Assembly: GCA_950097015.1 (NCBI GenBank)
Contig: CATNEN010000007.1
Coordinates: 2,790,001-2,854,000, forward strand
DNA: 64,000 nt
Direction: 5' to 3'
DNA from: Macrostomum hystrix
Taxonomy: Eukaryota > Platyhelminthes > Macrostomidae
In this document: piece after piece, positions 12,701 through 20,306 of the stretch
Layout: every line of letters starts with the position of its first letter
Numbering within the stretch: the first letter of the stretch is position 1
Translations under genes and position numbers: made by a program
Notes under the pieces: model-generated
Seen by the model: the letters and a program-made list of their open reading frames with translations, nothing else
Databases searched by the model: none
Told to the model about the DNA's origin: nothing

Positions 12701-13803
12701 ACGCGCAGGTCCAGGAGCAGCTTGCACAGTTCGGGCGTCTTGGCAACGACGCCCTCTGCGTTGAGTTGCAGGAGGTGCAGGCTGCTGGGGGCCTGAGCGC
12801 GCGCGGACCGACAGTCGGGCTGGCGCTTCGCGCCGCCGGGGGCCCGCCGTTGAGGCTCGGCAGGCTGCGTCGGCAGTTGGTCAGTCATTTAGGACCGGTT
12901 CGGACCGCCAGATGCTTGTTGGGCGGTGAGAAAGGGCTGTGCTGTGCTGTGCTTTGCTGGGCTTTGGGAGGGCCCGTTTGATGGCCTGCATTTCGTAGGA
13001 CTTGCGTCCTCCGGGGGGCACCTCGTGGAGGCGCAGGCCATTGCCCCCCACTTGCAATTCTCGCAGGCTCGCAGCTGCACTCCTACTCTGCCTACCCTCT
13101 GGAACGCGGCCTCGGCACCAAATGCGTGGAGTGGGCGCCCTCCTCGCAGTTCCTCGCCGTCGGCTGCTACGACGGCTCGCTGCGCCTATTGAACAACATC
13201 ACCTGGGAGCCTCTGGCCGAGATGCGCTCGCTCACCTGCGTTGATCCGTCCTCCGCAAACTCGTCGTCTGGCATCACCGCTTATCGCGAAATCGAAGCTC
13301 CGTCCGGCCTGCCCCGGTACGAGGCCTCCTCGCCTGGCGATCCGCCAATCCCAGTGCCGGTGGTTAAGCCGGACCCCAGCAAGCCCAATCCGAGAGTTGG
13401 CATCGGCGCCGCGCAATTCTCGCCCTGCTCCCGCTACGTGGCATTTCGCGAGGACAGCCAACCCGGCGCCCTGTGGCTCTGGGAGCTCAGCCGGCTGAAG
13501 CCATGCGCCCTGCTGCTGCACAGGAACCCTGTCCGGTCATTCGCCTGGGATCCGGCTGCCTACAGTCCGCCTAGGCTCGCCATTGTCACTGGCACCCCGT
13601 GTGTGTACATGTGGTCAGCCACTGGCTGCCTGGCTGCCCAGGTGCCTCTGTTGGACCGCTGCGGCGCGTTTGTTGTTACCAGCGTTGCCTGGCACCCGTC
13701 CGGCGACGCCCTTTTGCTCACCTCGGACGCCGACGCCTGCGTTTGCTTCCTGGAGCCGGCCGAAATAGGCGGAGATGCCGGCACCGTCATTAGTAACGAT
13801 TAA
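6781..13803 (+). CDS. WRAP73: WRAP73 (WD repeat protein antisense to TP73), complete
   Basis: Exons: 6781-7008, 7490-7692, 8381-8604, 13067-13803. All junctions are GT-AG and phases agree (0, 2, 1). The product is 463 residues, close to the roughly 460 of vertebrate WRAP73. The start MNFSEL matches the family N-terminus. Later conserved blocks are [47 protein letters not shown] and the C-terminal [12 protein letters not shown]. These form WD40-type beta-propeller blades. WRAP73 is a centrosomal and spindle-pole protein that binds SSX2IP and acts in spindle anchoring and ciliogenesis. Intron 1 carries a TTAA inverted-repeat element, intron 2 is almost pure minisatellite, and intron 3 holds a SINE fragment plus an antisense LINE. 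Exon 4 is joined at 13067 rather than 13073 because only that acceptor keeps phase and yields the conserved HSYSAY region. Confidence 0.92.
7052..7236. mobile_element. 185-bp inverted-repeat element (MITE family B) in WRAP73 intron 1
   Basis: The left end CAGTAGAAAAAGCAC and the reverse complement of the right end, CAGTACAAAGACCAC, are imperfect inverted repeats continuing into a palindromic ATTTCAAAT segment. TTAA (7048-7051) precedes it and TTAG (7237-7240) follows, as expected of a slightly decayed TTAA target duplication. It has no coding capacity. A related piece fills most of hexosaminidase intron 6 (26584-26690). Confidence 0.65.
7700..8356. repeat. 25-bp minisatellite filling WRAP73 intron 2
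   Basis: About 26 copies of a 25-bp unit (GTTACACAGATCCATCATAA plus CACAT), with only a CCATC/CAATC variant and one other change. It begins 8 bp after the exon 2 donor and ends about 25 bp before the exon 3 acceptor, so the 688-bp intron is almost entirely repeat. Confidence 0.97.
8660..8765 (+). mobile_element. 3' fragment of SINE family 1 in WRAP73 intron 3
   Basis: The stretch from GTGTTAGCGTGTGCCTGCGT to GCCTCCTCGCTTGTTGCTGG matches the 3' body of the SINE copies at 745-1092 (reverse) and 22453-22815. The tRNA-like head is missing. Confidence 0.7.
8971..12888 (-). CDS. LINE ORF2: endonuclease / reverse transcriptase / RNase H polyprotein
   Basis: 1305 residues with no break. The N-terminal endonuclease-exonuclease-phosphatase domain (about 35-270) shows LQLNAEG, the catalytic Glu in [17 protein letters not shown] and SDHLPISV. 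The reverse transcriptase (about 470-760) shows [36 protein letters not shown] and the active-site YADD. An RNase H domain follows (about 1000-1140: [43 protein letters not shown]). A C-terminal zinc-knuckle-like CRLC...HVLLAC closes the protein. This order is typical of the R1/Jockey/I group of RNase H-bearing LINEs; I cannot name the clade. All catalytic residues I can check are present, so the protein could be active in copying the element RNA at a nicked target. The start ATG directly follows an in-frame TAA. Confidence 0.93.
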   Translation of the reverse strand: MTDQLPTQPAEPQRRAPGGAKRQPDCRSARAQAPSSLHLLQLNAEGVVAKTPELCKLLLDLRVDVACLQETHTAEGREPRLPGFNAVWRHRQSGRRSGGPTRGGGVAILIREGLRYEVLHERPCAPEDVSTEWAGIRVFPSEKTVESLDIHCLYVPPIRNAEGDDRVQRFNPQWLPSGASTVILGDLNAHHPAWDPESEETDLGTAAFEWSVISGMRILNDGSHTHMPRRADARQTAPDVSLCHKSLASRAEWQVRRDVGSDHLPISVIIHGSRGAAKRAGAARRAWAKADWAGFRAQTEEALAGWDALPPATATEANRLLTEAIMTADKAFIPRGARPSPKAWWTPEVEDAVKSRRAARAAAAADPNERPAWNKASADAKKIIADAKRDSWRAFAGEVAADTDHSKIWRVVRSLDGRSNNLQRDAALRVGQKLYVRPKDIAEAYAKEYAAVSRLPQDRRTRILCRENHRSRAAAQADSPEAGDFSKQFSSRELDRVLRSLPARKAPGPDGICAEHLQHLGPAGRRAALHVINQSWAKGEVPSAWRRAHVVPILKKGKPADVIGSYRPIALTSAMAKLAERLVQARLYWWAESRQLLHPAQAGFRKRRCTEDQIARLTQLISDGHQASPARRTVVVLFDFRRAYDTVWKQGLLHKLHAAGIPAAGVRWLSSFLADRRAAVRVDGATSSWRLFREGLPQGSVLAPLLFALFINDLPDQLPPDCTPLLYADDLAIAVQGLTVEEAEAKAQRAIDATAEWANKWRLQLAPEKCAASLFSTTAGEASRELRLQLNDAPLATDRQPRFLGVILDRLLSFTAHAANVAGRARARCGVLAALSGSSWGAKQTDVRRLYTAYVRPVLEYAAGAWMPSACKTAIEQLDRAQRLCARVITGCPRNTRSEVLEREAGLPPMAVRAEMHAGLLLERALRLPPDNPLLACAAAEGPRRRLQSARGWRETATRVSTDAGLSGYPREPVCAVPATPPWANLDTVTFGLQLSAPSSRCDPPEARRAAAELTLAGLPPARTAIWTDGAAKDGVSAGGSGALVEPDTALCVPAGHVTSSFHAELVAIAEALQWVLAAPDPAELSPVHVCSDSLSALAALESGPGSTGVTTADAIWASLSHLAAGGVAVHLQWVPGHAGIPGNEAVDAIAKRGSALPQAEAHIPLAAAQAAIRRHCLARWHQLYRAAAADAAGTSSLPWHAACTSGHLPPPPPTDLSRRHERLICQLRADRCHALRGFQATIGAPVAPTCRLCGEGDETAAHVLLACPALTAHRCRLWGPCPEPAAVFECCASVLALLGKAGII
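12889..13048 (-). CDS. Probable C-terminal remnant of LINE ORF1
   Basis: From the 5' edge of the element an open frame of about 52 codons runs to TAA at 12889-12891, and the next three bases are the ORF2 ATG in the same frame. The stub is rich in Cys, Pro and Ser with no recognisable zinc-knuckle pattern. It fits the tail of ORF1 left by 5' truncation but is too short to prove. Confidence 0.35.
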
Positions 13804-14640
13804 CGCTTATAATGCGTTACTTTTCTTGTAGACTTGTGCCATTATCTACTTAATATATGAATTGATGGTGAGACGCCAACTGTCTATGGTAGGAATCCTT
13901 TAGCTAGGATATGATTGGTCGGGGTGGTCAAATGTCTATGGTAGGAATCTTTTAGCCAGAATCTGATTGGTTGGGTTGTTCAGCTGTCTATGGCAGGAAT
14001 CTTTTGCTAGAATCGAATTGGCTGGGCGAGACCAACCGTCTATGGTAGAAGTCTGATTGGTCGGTTAGTTGGTTAGGCTAATCTAGTTTTCCATGCTATT
14101 TTTTGCTTTTGTTGTCAGTTGTAAATCATTGTACTAATTAGTTTCTAATTTTACTCCTATCTCATTCCAATGGTTTGCGCGAAAATGTTTGCAGCTACAT
14201 ATTTTGACTTTCTTTTTTATATCCGCCTTACTAGCTACTAGTATGAGTAGTATTGATTTATTTGGCTTTCTAATTCCTTTAAGTTAGCTTCCATTGTGCA
14301 GTTTTACAACCAGTTTGCAAAAATCGATGCTTACATTTGTGTTTAAAAAAACACGACCAAGTTTATAATGATGCTGGGCATCATTTGACATTTTTAAGCG
14401 CTTGATTTTTGCAAGTTCTTTTATCCATTTTTTTCTAATATTTGTAGTGTAAAATGTGAGTTCTAACTGTTCAATATTTTTTGCTTTTCTGACATTAATT
14501 TTCTAATAAAATAAAATTCGTAAGATTAAAATAAATTGTAGCATTCCGTTTCAAACTAGTAGGTTTTTTGGATTTTAATATTTAATTTCGGTAATCTTCA
14601 TACTAGTCACTTGTGTTTGAAATAATTTATAACTGGTTAC
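13804..14640 (+). other. WRAP73 3' UTR and spacer with a degenerate ~55-bp repeat
   Basis: About four diverged copies of GTCTATGGTAGGAATC...TGATTGG lie at 13880-14065. Polyadenylation signals AATAAA are at 14505-14510 and 14530-14535, suitable for WRAP73. The rest is AT-rich with no exon I can support. Confidence 0.5.
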
Positions 14641-14644
14641 ACCT

Positions 14645-14812
14645 GCCCCAATCGGGCCAGATGTGCAGCTGACAGCTACAGCCGCAGCTATTGCGCAGCG
14701 CATCCGGCTGCGTACGGCTGTTCAGTCCATGGACTGGGGGGACGCCACACCCACCCTCAGTTACCCCAGCTGATGCTGGTACCCAACACCCGGGCGAACT
14801 GAAGCAATGCAG
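14645..14812 (-). mobile_element. SINE family 2, 3' body (reverse strand)
   Basis: The reverse complement matches the body of the copies at 32910-33140 and 31928-32070 (shared GGGGTAATTGAGGGTGGGTG-like core and CCAGTCCATGGACTG, then CGTACGCAGCC). The tRNA-like head of the same element lies immediately beyond it in amplified form (14850-15225). Confidence 0.75.
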
Positions 14813-14849
14813 AGTGATCGATATTTATTTTATTGCTAGATGTCATAAT

Positions 14850-15225
14850 TTAGAGTCAGAAATCGAACCCCCGACCTTTAAGCTGTGAGTCCGATGAGGA
14901 ATCGAACCCCCGATCTTTAAGTTCTGAGTCCGATCGGGAATCGAACCCCCGACCTACAAGTTGTGAGTCCGATCAGGAATCGAACCCCCGACCTTCAATT
15001 TGTTAGTCCGATCGGGAGCGAACCCCCGACCTTCAAGTTGTGATTCCGATCGGGAACGAACCCCCGACCTTCAAGTTGTAAGTCCGATCGGGAATCGAAC
15101 CCCCGACCTTTAAGTTGTGAGTCCGATGATGAATCGAACCCCCAACATTTAAGCTGTGGGTCCGATGGGGAATCGAACCCCCGAACTTCGAGTTGTGAGT
15201 CCGACGCTCTAATCCCAAGGCTGCA
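14850..15225 (-). repeat. 39-bp tandem array derived from a SINE tRNA-like head
   Basis: About nine units of 38-40 bp, each containing (plus strand) GAATCGAACCCCCGACCT, the reverse complement of a tRNA B-box and T-arm, joined to GTGAGTCCGAT. The right end (15200-15225) keeps the unamplified A-box side of the head (minus strand GGGATTAGAGCGTCGGACTC). The array therefore grew inside a SINE family 2 element. Confidence 0.85.
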
Positions 15226-15304
15226 AGAACTAAATTTTAAAATGAAATTTTCGTTTAGAAAGCTGCTTATTGTCTATTTTCCACCGTCGATTCCTTTCAG
15301 CACG

Positions 15305-16564
15305 ATGACAGCCTTGTACCTGCAGCGTCTGAGCAGTGTGATGCACTCGGCTGCGTACTCAAACACTACTGCCGCCGCCGCCGCCGCCGCCTCCACCGCT
15401 GCTGCGAACTGCCGCATCTGTCGCGAAGGTGCTGACGGATCCGAGCAGCTCTGCCAGCCCTGCCAGTGTCGGGGCACGCTGGCGCACATCCACCCCGCCT
15501 GCCTCCGGCGCTGGCTTCAGCTGAGCCGCAGCACCCGCTGCGAGATCTGTCGCCAACCCTTCCTTTGCGACGTCGCCTCGTCGACCAACTCGCCGTCGGC
15601 AGCTGGCTACGGCCGCTACTCGCCGATGCTTGACTTCGCCCTCAGATGCTGCCTCGCCGTTCTAGTTTTCCTCAGTTCCGGCTGGCTGGCTAGATCTGTT
15701 CTGTTTCCAAGCAAAGACAATTCTAGAATGATTCCAATTGATTTTATTCTAGGCTTGGCAACATCTACGCTGACTCTCGCCCTAGTCTGGTCAGTCGTAG
15801 CCGTTGGCAATCTTCACCAGAAGCGAGTCTACTGCTGCGGCGTGTCAGTGTTCGCCATTGTCGCCGAGCTGCTGGGCCTGCTGGCCACGCTGGAGGTCGA
15901 AATCGACGCCGACTCGGGCGTCTGGTTTCGTCTACTGCCTCGCCGTCTCAGCGGCCTCGCCCTGGCCAATTACCTCCTACTGATTGTGGGCTGCTATCTG
16001 CCGGTGCAGATTAGTCGCCAATTGATTGACATCATGCTGATTGACACATCTGTTCGCCTGTCTGATTTCCCAAGCTTTGCTGGCTATGCATTGCTGCTAA
16101 TTGGCCTGGTTGTACTTTTGTTCAGTTGTCAAGCAATTCGATCGTTTCTACTGCCGCCTCTGCTTATTTCTGCCGCTCCACTGGCTACCGGAGGAGCAGT
16201 TTTGGCTAGTATGAACTTTCTGAGCTGGAGTGCAGATTTCTCATTGGTTGCTACGGATTCCTACCTGATGAATTATTGGTTGCTAGGTGCCGTCTGTCTA
16301 CTATCGTCTCGCCATCTTGTCTGGCAGTTGCTATGGGCTAGAAACAACCAATCAAACGACGCGCTGCTCTACTCATTCTTCTGCTATTTTGATGTATTCT
16401 TTCGTCTGTCGGACGCCAATCTGACTGTGGCAATGCGCGCCGGCATGGAATTAGCTGGTCACGTGATCATTGGTGCAGCCTGCGGAACTCCAATTGTCTG
16501 TCTGGTGGCGTTTCTACGGGGCATCCTGAGCAGTCTTCTGCTGCAACTGTCCGCTTTTAACTAA
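15305..16564 (+). CDS. RING-CH (MARCH-type) membrane E3 ubiquitin ligase
   Basis: 419 residues in one exon, starting at the ATG 4 bp after a good acceptor (TTCCTTTCAG, ending 15300). The reading frame is open 21 codons further up to 15242, but that part is a pyrimidine tract and so probably intron. A RING-CH zinc finger sits at residues 36-82: C36-x2-C39, C53-x-C55, H63-x2-C66, C79-x2-C82, with the family signature CRGTLAHIHPACLRRWLQ. It binds an E2 and ubiquitinates membrane proteins. Seven or eight hydrophobic segments follow (roughly 105-125, 140-165, 175-200, 220-240, 260-282, 290-315, 330-350, 385-415). Most animal MARCH proteins have two spans and MARCH6 has fourteen, so this layout is unusual and I give no orthologue. 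Short poly-Ala precedes the finger. An acceptor so close to the ATG may mean a 5' UTR intron or spliced-leader trans-splicing. Confidence 0.82.
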   Translation: MTALYLQRLSSVMHSAAYSNTTAAAAAAASTAAANCRICREGADGSEQLCQPCQCRGTLAHIHPACLRRWLQLSRSTRCEICRQPFLCDVASSTNSPSAAGYGRYSPMLDFALRCCLAVLVFLSSGWLARSVLFPSKDNSRMIPIDFILGLATSTLTLALVWSVVAVGNLHQKRVYCCGVSVFAIVAELLGLLATLEVEIDADSGVWFRLLPRRLSGLALANYLLLIVGCYLPVQISRQLIDIMLIDTSVRLSDFPSFAGYALLLIGLVVLLFSCQAIRSFLLPPLLISAAPLATGGAVLASMNFLSWSADFSLVATDSYLMNYWLLGAVCLLSSRHLVWQLLWARNNQSNDALLYSFFCYFDVFFRLSDANLTVAMRAGMELAGHVIIGAACGTPIVCLVAFLRGILSSLLLQLSAFN

Positions 16565-16889
16565 TATTCCATCTATGGGCAGATACACAGATTAGATTGA
16601 TTGATTGAAATTGGGTATTAAGTGGTTGTCGCCCGAGGCCACTAAATTTCCCACTCCCGTCTGAAGAGAGCATAGGAGCTACAGCCTAATTGCATATCTG
16701 AGCTATTCTGTTAAACAGCGTTGGTTGGTGACTGATTGGTTGACAGACTATGCGAGGGTGTCCTGTGGTTGAGCTGCGCCTAATATTCAGGCTTGATCAG
16801 TGAAATTACAGAAATTCGCGACAGGGTGTCCATAGTGGCCTAGCTCCACCTGTTGTAGCCCTTGAAGGTCCAGCAGTCCGTCCAGATAA
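16565..16889 (+). other. Spacer after the RING-CH gene
   Basis: No coding exon or tandem repeat seen. The right part runs directly into a TTAA element. No clear AATAAA is present within 300 bp of the stop. Confidence 0.3.
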
Positions 16890-17240
16890 CGGTAGGTGAC
16901 CACCGAAGACGGAGATGATGCAGAGCACATTCGGGTGACATGCTGATAGCATGACCTTCAACAGGGTGACAAGTTTGAAGGCCTGGCAAGGCCGCACTGA
17001 GGCGCAGTGCAAATTCGTGTATAGGGGTGTATGAAATACACTAGCGCTTACGGGAAAATCAGACCTTCGGCCAGAACCATTGAATATCTCGACGGTCTGA
17101 AGAGCTGGCGACTCGATTATTGTTTCAAAAGATGCGCAACAAAAAGTTGGCCCGTGTTCTTGAGTTTCGTGTGCTTGCGTTGCTCCGTTCGGGTGCAGCA
17201 CAAATTGTCAGGGGGGAATCTCCCCTTGGTAGTTCTACTG
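16890..17240. mobile_element. TTAA inverted-repeat element (MITE family A), copy 1
   Basis: The right end CTTGGTAGTTCTACTG is followed by TTAA (17241-17244); the left end, after ATAA, is a worn match to CAGTAGGACTACCAAG. The interior matches copies at 44382-44681 (reverse) and 31651-31924, sharing CATTCGGGTGACATGCTGAT and GGCCTGGCAAGGCCGCACTG. Short frames inside it are not genes. Confidence 0.7.
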
Positions 17241-17244
17241 TTAA

Positions 17245-17754
17245 GATTTGATCAGATTTCAACTACCTCCGTGCAGTTCTATCATGGTATTTTTCCAGTT
17301 TCAAATTTGTTTCTCAACTTTTCTTGCACAGCTTTTTCATTCAATGAAGTGTTTTTTGTTATTGAATTGTAGCTTATCATTGTTTTCAAGTGCCTGATTG
17401 TGATGATAAGCTCTGTGTCTAGTGCCTAGATGATAGCTGCTTTATTTGTGTTGCTGTTTGTCTTTCTTATCTATTGTCATTGTTTAGTTTAGTGCACTTT
17501 TATAACTTGTAACCTTATACAGATTAGAAGTTTGATTCAACTAAACTTCCTATTTTTATGCTTTTTTGCTAAGCATCATGTACTACTGACAATATTTAGT
17601 AGTGTTTCTTGGTGGTAGAGACACCACCGCATGATTTCAGGATATTCATTCTCATGTTTTCATTTATTTATTCTTTTTTGTAGCTATTATAGGAATAAGA
17701 AGCAATAAGAACCTATTACCCCACCACAAACCTTTTTATTATGAAGGACAAATT
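17245..17754. other. AT-rich spacer
   Basis: Nothing supportable seen between the TTAA element and the satellite. Confidence 0.3.
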
Positions 17755-20125
17755 GTCCGTCTATTCTCTTCTCTCCTGCCCATTCACTTCTCTCCTGCCC
17801 ATTCACTTCTGTCCTGTCCATTCTCTTCTGTCCTGTCCATTCACTTATTTCCTGTCCATTCTCTTCTGTCCTGCCCATTCACTTCTCTCCTGCCCATTCA
17901 CTTCTGTCCTGCCCATTCTCTTCTCTCCTGCCCATTCACTTCTGTCCTGCCCATTCTCTTCTGTCCTGTCCATTCACTTCTCTCCTGCCCATTCACTTCT
18001 GTCCTGCCCATTCACTTCTCTCCTGCCCATTCACTTCTCTCCTGCCCATTCACTTCTCTCCTGCCCATTCACTTCTCTCCTGCCCATTCACTTTTCTCCT
18101 GCCCATTCACTTCTGTCCTGTCCATTCACTTCTCTCCTGCCCATTCACTTCTGTCCTGCCCATTCACTTCTGTCCTGCCCATTCACTTCTCTCCTGCCCA
18201 TTCACTTCTGTCCTGCCCATTCACTTCTGTCCTGCCCATTCACTTCTGTCCTGTCCATTCACTTCTGTCCTGTCCATTCACTTATTTCCTGCCCATTCAC
18301 TTCTGTCCTGCCCATTCACTTCTGTCCTGTCCATTCTCTTCTGTCCTGTCCATTCACTTCTGTCCTGCCCATTCACTTCTCTCCTGCCCATTCACTTCTG
18401 TCCTGCCCATTCACTTCTGTCCTGCCCATTCACTTCTCTCCTGCCCATTCACTTCTGTCCTGCCCATTCACTTCTGTCCTGTCCATTCACTTCTGTCCTG
18501 CCCATTCACTTCTCTCCTGCCCATTCTCTTCTGTCCTGTCCATTCACTTCTCTCCTGCCCATTCACTTCTGTCCTGCCCATTCACTTCTCTCCTGCCCAT
18601 TCACTTCTCTCCTGCCCATTCACTTCTGTCCTGTCCATTCTCTTCTGTCCTGTCCATTCACTTATTTCCTGTCCATTCTCTTCTGTCCTGCCCATTCACT
18701 TCTCTCCTGCCCATTCACTTCTGTCCTGCCCATTCTCTTCTCTCCTGCCCATTCACTTCTGTCCTGCCCATTCTCTTCTGTCCTGTCCATTCACTTCTCT
18801 CCTGCCCATTCACTTCTGTCCTGCCCATTCACTTCTGTCCTGCCCATTCACTTCTGTCCTGTCCATTCACTTCTGTCCTGCCCATTCACTTCTGTCCTGT
18901 CCATTCACTTCTCTCCTGCCCATTCACTTCTCTCCTGCCCATTCACTTCTGTCCTGTCCATTCTCTTCTGTCCTGCCCATTCACTTCTCTCCTGCCCATT
19001 CACTTCTGTCCTGCCCATTCTCTTCTGTCCTGTCCATTCACTTATTTCCTGCCCATTCACTTCTCTCCTGCCCATTCACTTCTCTCCTGCCCATTCACTT
19101 CTGTCCTGTCCATTCACTTCTCTCCTGCCCATTCACTTCTCTCCTGCCCATTCACTTCTGTCCTGTCCATTCTCTTCTGTCCTGCCCATTCACTTCTCTC
19201 CTGCCCATTCACTTCTGTCCTGCCCATTCTCTTCTGTCCTGTCCATTCACTTATTTCCTGCCCATTCACTTATTTCCTGCCCATTCTCTTCTGTCCTGCC
19301 CATTCTCTTCTCTCCTGCCCATTCACTTCTGTCCTGCCCATTCTCTTCTCTCCTGCCCATTCACTTCTCTCCTGCCCATTCACTTCTGTCCTGTCCATTC
19401 ACTTATTTCCTGTCCATTCTCTTCTGTCCTGCCCATTCACTTATTTCCTGTCCATTCTCTTCTGTCCTGCCCATTCTCTTCTCTCCTGCCCATTCACTTC
19501 TGTCCTGTCCATTCTCTTCTGTCCTGCCCATTCTCTTCTCTCCTGCCCATTCACTTCTCTCCTGCCCATTCACTTCTGTCCTGTCCATTCTCTTCTGTCC
19601 TGCCCATTCTCTTCTGTCCTGTCCATTCTCTTCTCTCCTGCCCATTCTTTTCTGTCCTGCCCATTCTCTTCTCTCCTGCCCATTCTCTTCTGTCCTGCCC
19701 ATTCTCTTCTGTCCTGCCCATTCTCTTCTGTCCTGTCCATTCTCTTCTGTCCTGCCCATTATCTTCTGTCCTGTCCATTCACTTATTTCCTGTCCATTCT
19801 CTTCTCTCCTGCCCATTCTCTTCTGTCCTGCCCATTCTCTTCTGTCCTGTCCATTCTCTTCTGTCCTGCCCATTATCTTCTGTCCTGTCCATTCACTTAT
19901 TTCCTGTCCATTCTCTTCTCTCCTGCCCATTCTCTTCTCTCCTGTCCATTCTGTTTTGTCCTGTCCATTCCGTTCTGCCCTGTCAATTCTGTTCTGTCCT
20001 GTCCATTCTGTTCTGTCCTGTCCATTCTGTTCTGTCCTGTCCATTCTGTTCTGTCCTGTCAATTCTGTTCTGTCCTGTCAATTCTGTTCTGTCCTGTCCA
20101 TTCCGTTCTGTCATGTCCATTTCAA
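17755..20125. repeat. 19-bp satellite array
   Basis: About 125 copies of a 19-bp unit (CATTCACTTCTGTCCTGCC and variants with CTCTT, CTCTCC or TTATTTCC). Nineteen is not a multiple of three and no unit carries a stop in any phase, so an apparent 800-residue frame runs through it on the plus strand. This is an artefact of period and composition. The right end changes to CTGTTCTGTCCTGTCAATT-type units. Confidence 0.97.
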
Positions 20126-20306
20126 ACATTTCAGTTGATATAACACAGCTAGTATTATAAAAGTGCATTTTTTAGTTAGGCTAGCCTGCTCTATCTAACA
20201 ATCGCCATGTTCTCAAATTGCAGTCTCGGTTATCCTCAGCGGTGCCTGATTTTCCCTCCTGGTGAAGCTGCGGATCCCGCCTGTGGCCGGCAGCGGTGCT
20301 TCAGCT

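Larger units (their letters stand above)
8919..13048 (-). mobile_element. Non-LTR retrotransposon (LINE), recent insertion in WRAP73 intron 3
   Basis: A GC-rich block of 4130 bp on the minus strand. It is flanked by an exact 13-bp direct repeat, CACTTGCAATTCT (8906-8918 and 13049-13061), the target-site duplication. The 3' end carries a (GAA)n tail (TTC repeats, 8919-8935 on plus). One long ORF (8971-12888) holds endonuclease, reverse transcriptase and RNase H. Only about 160 bp precede it, apparently the end of an upstream ORF, so the element is probably 5'-truncated. The intact ORF and exact duplication point to a recent insertion. Confidence 0.93.
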
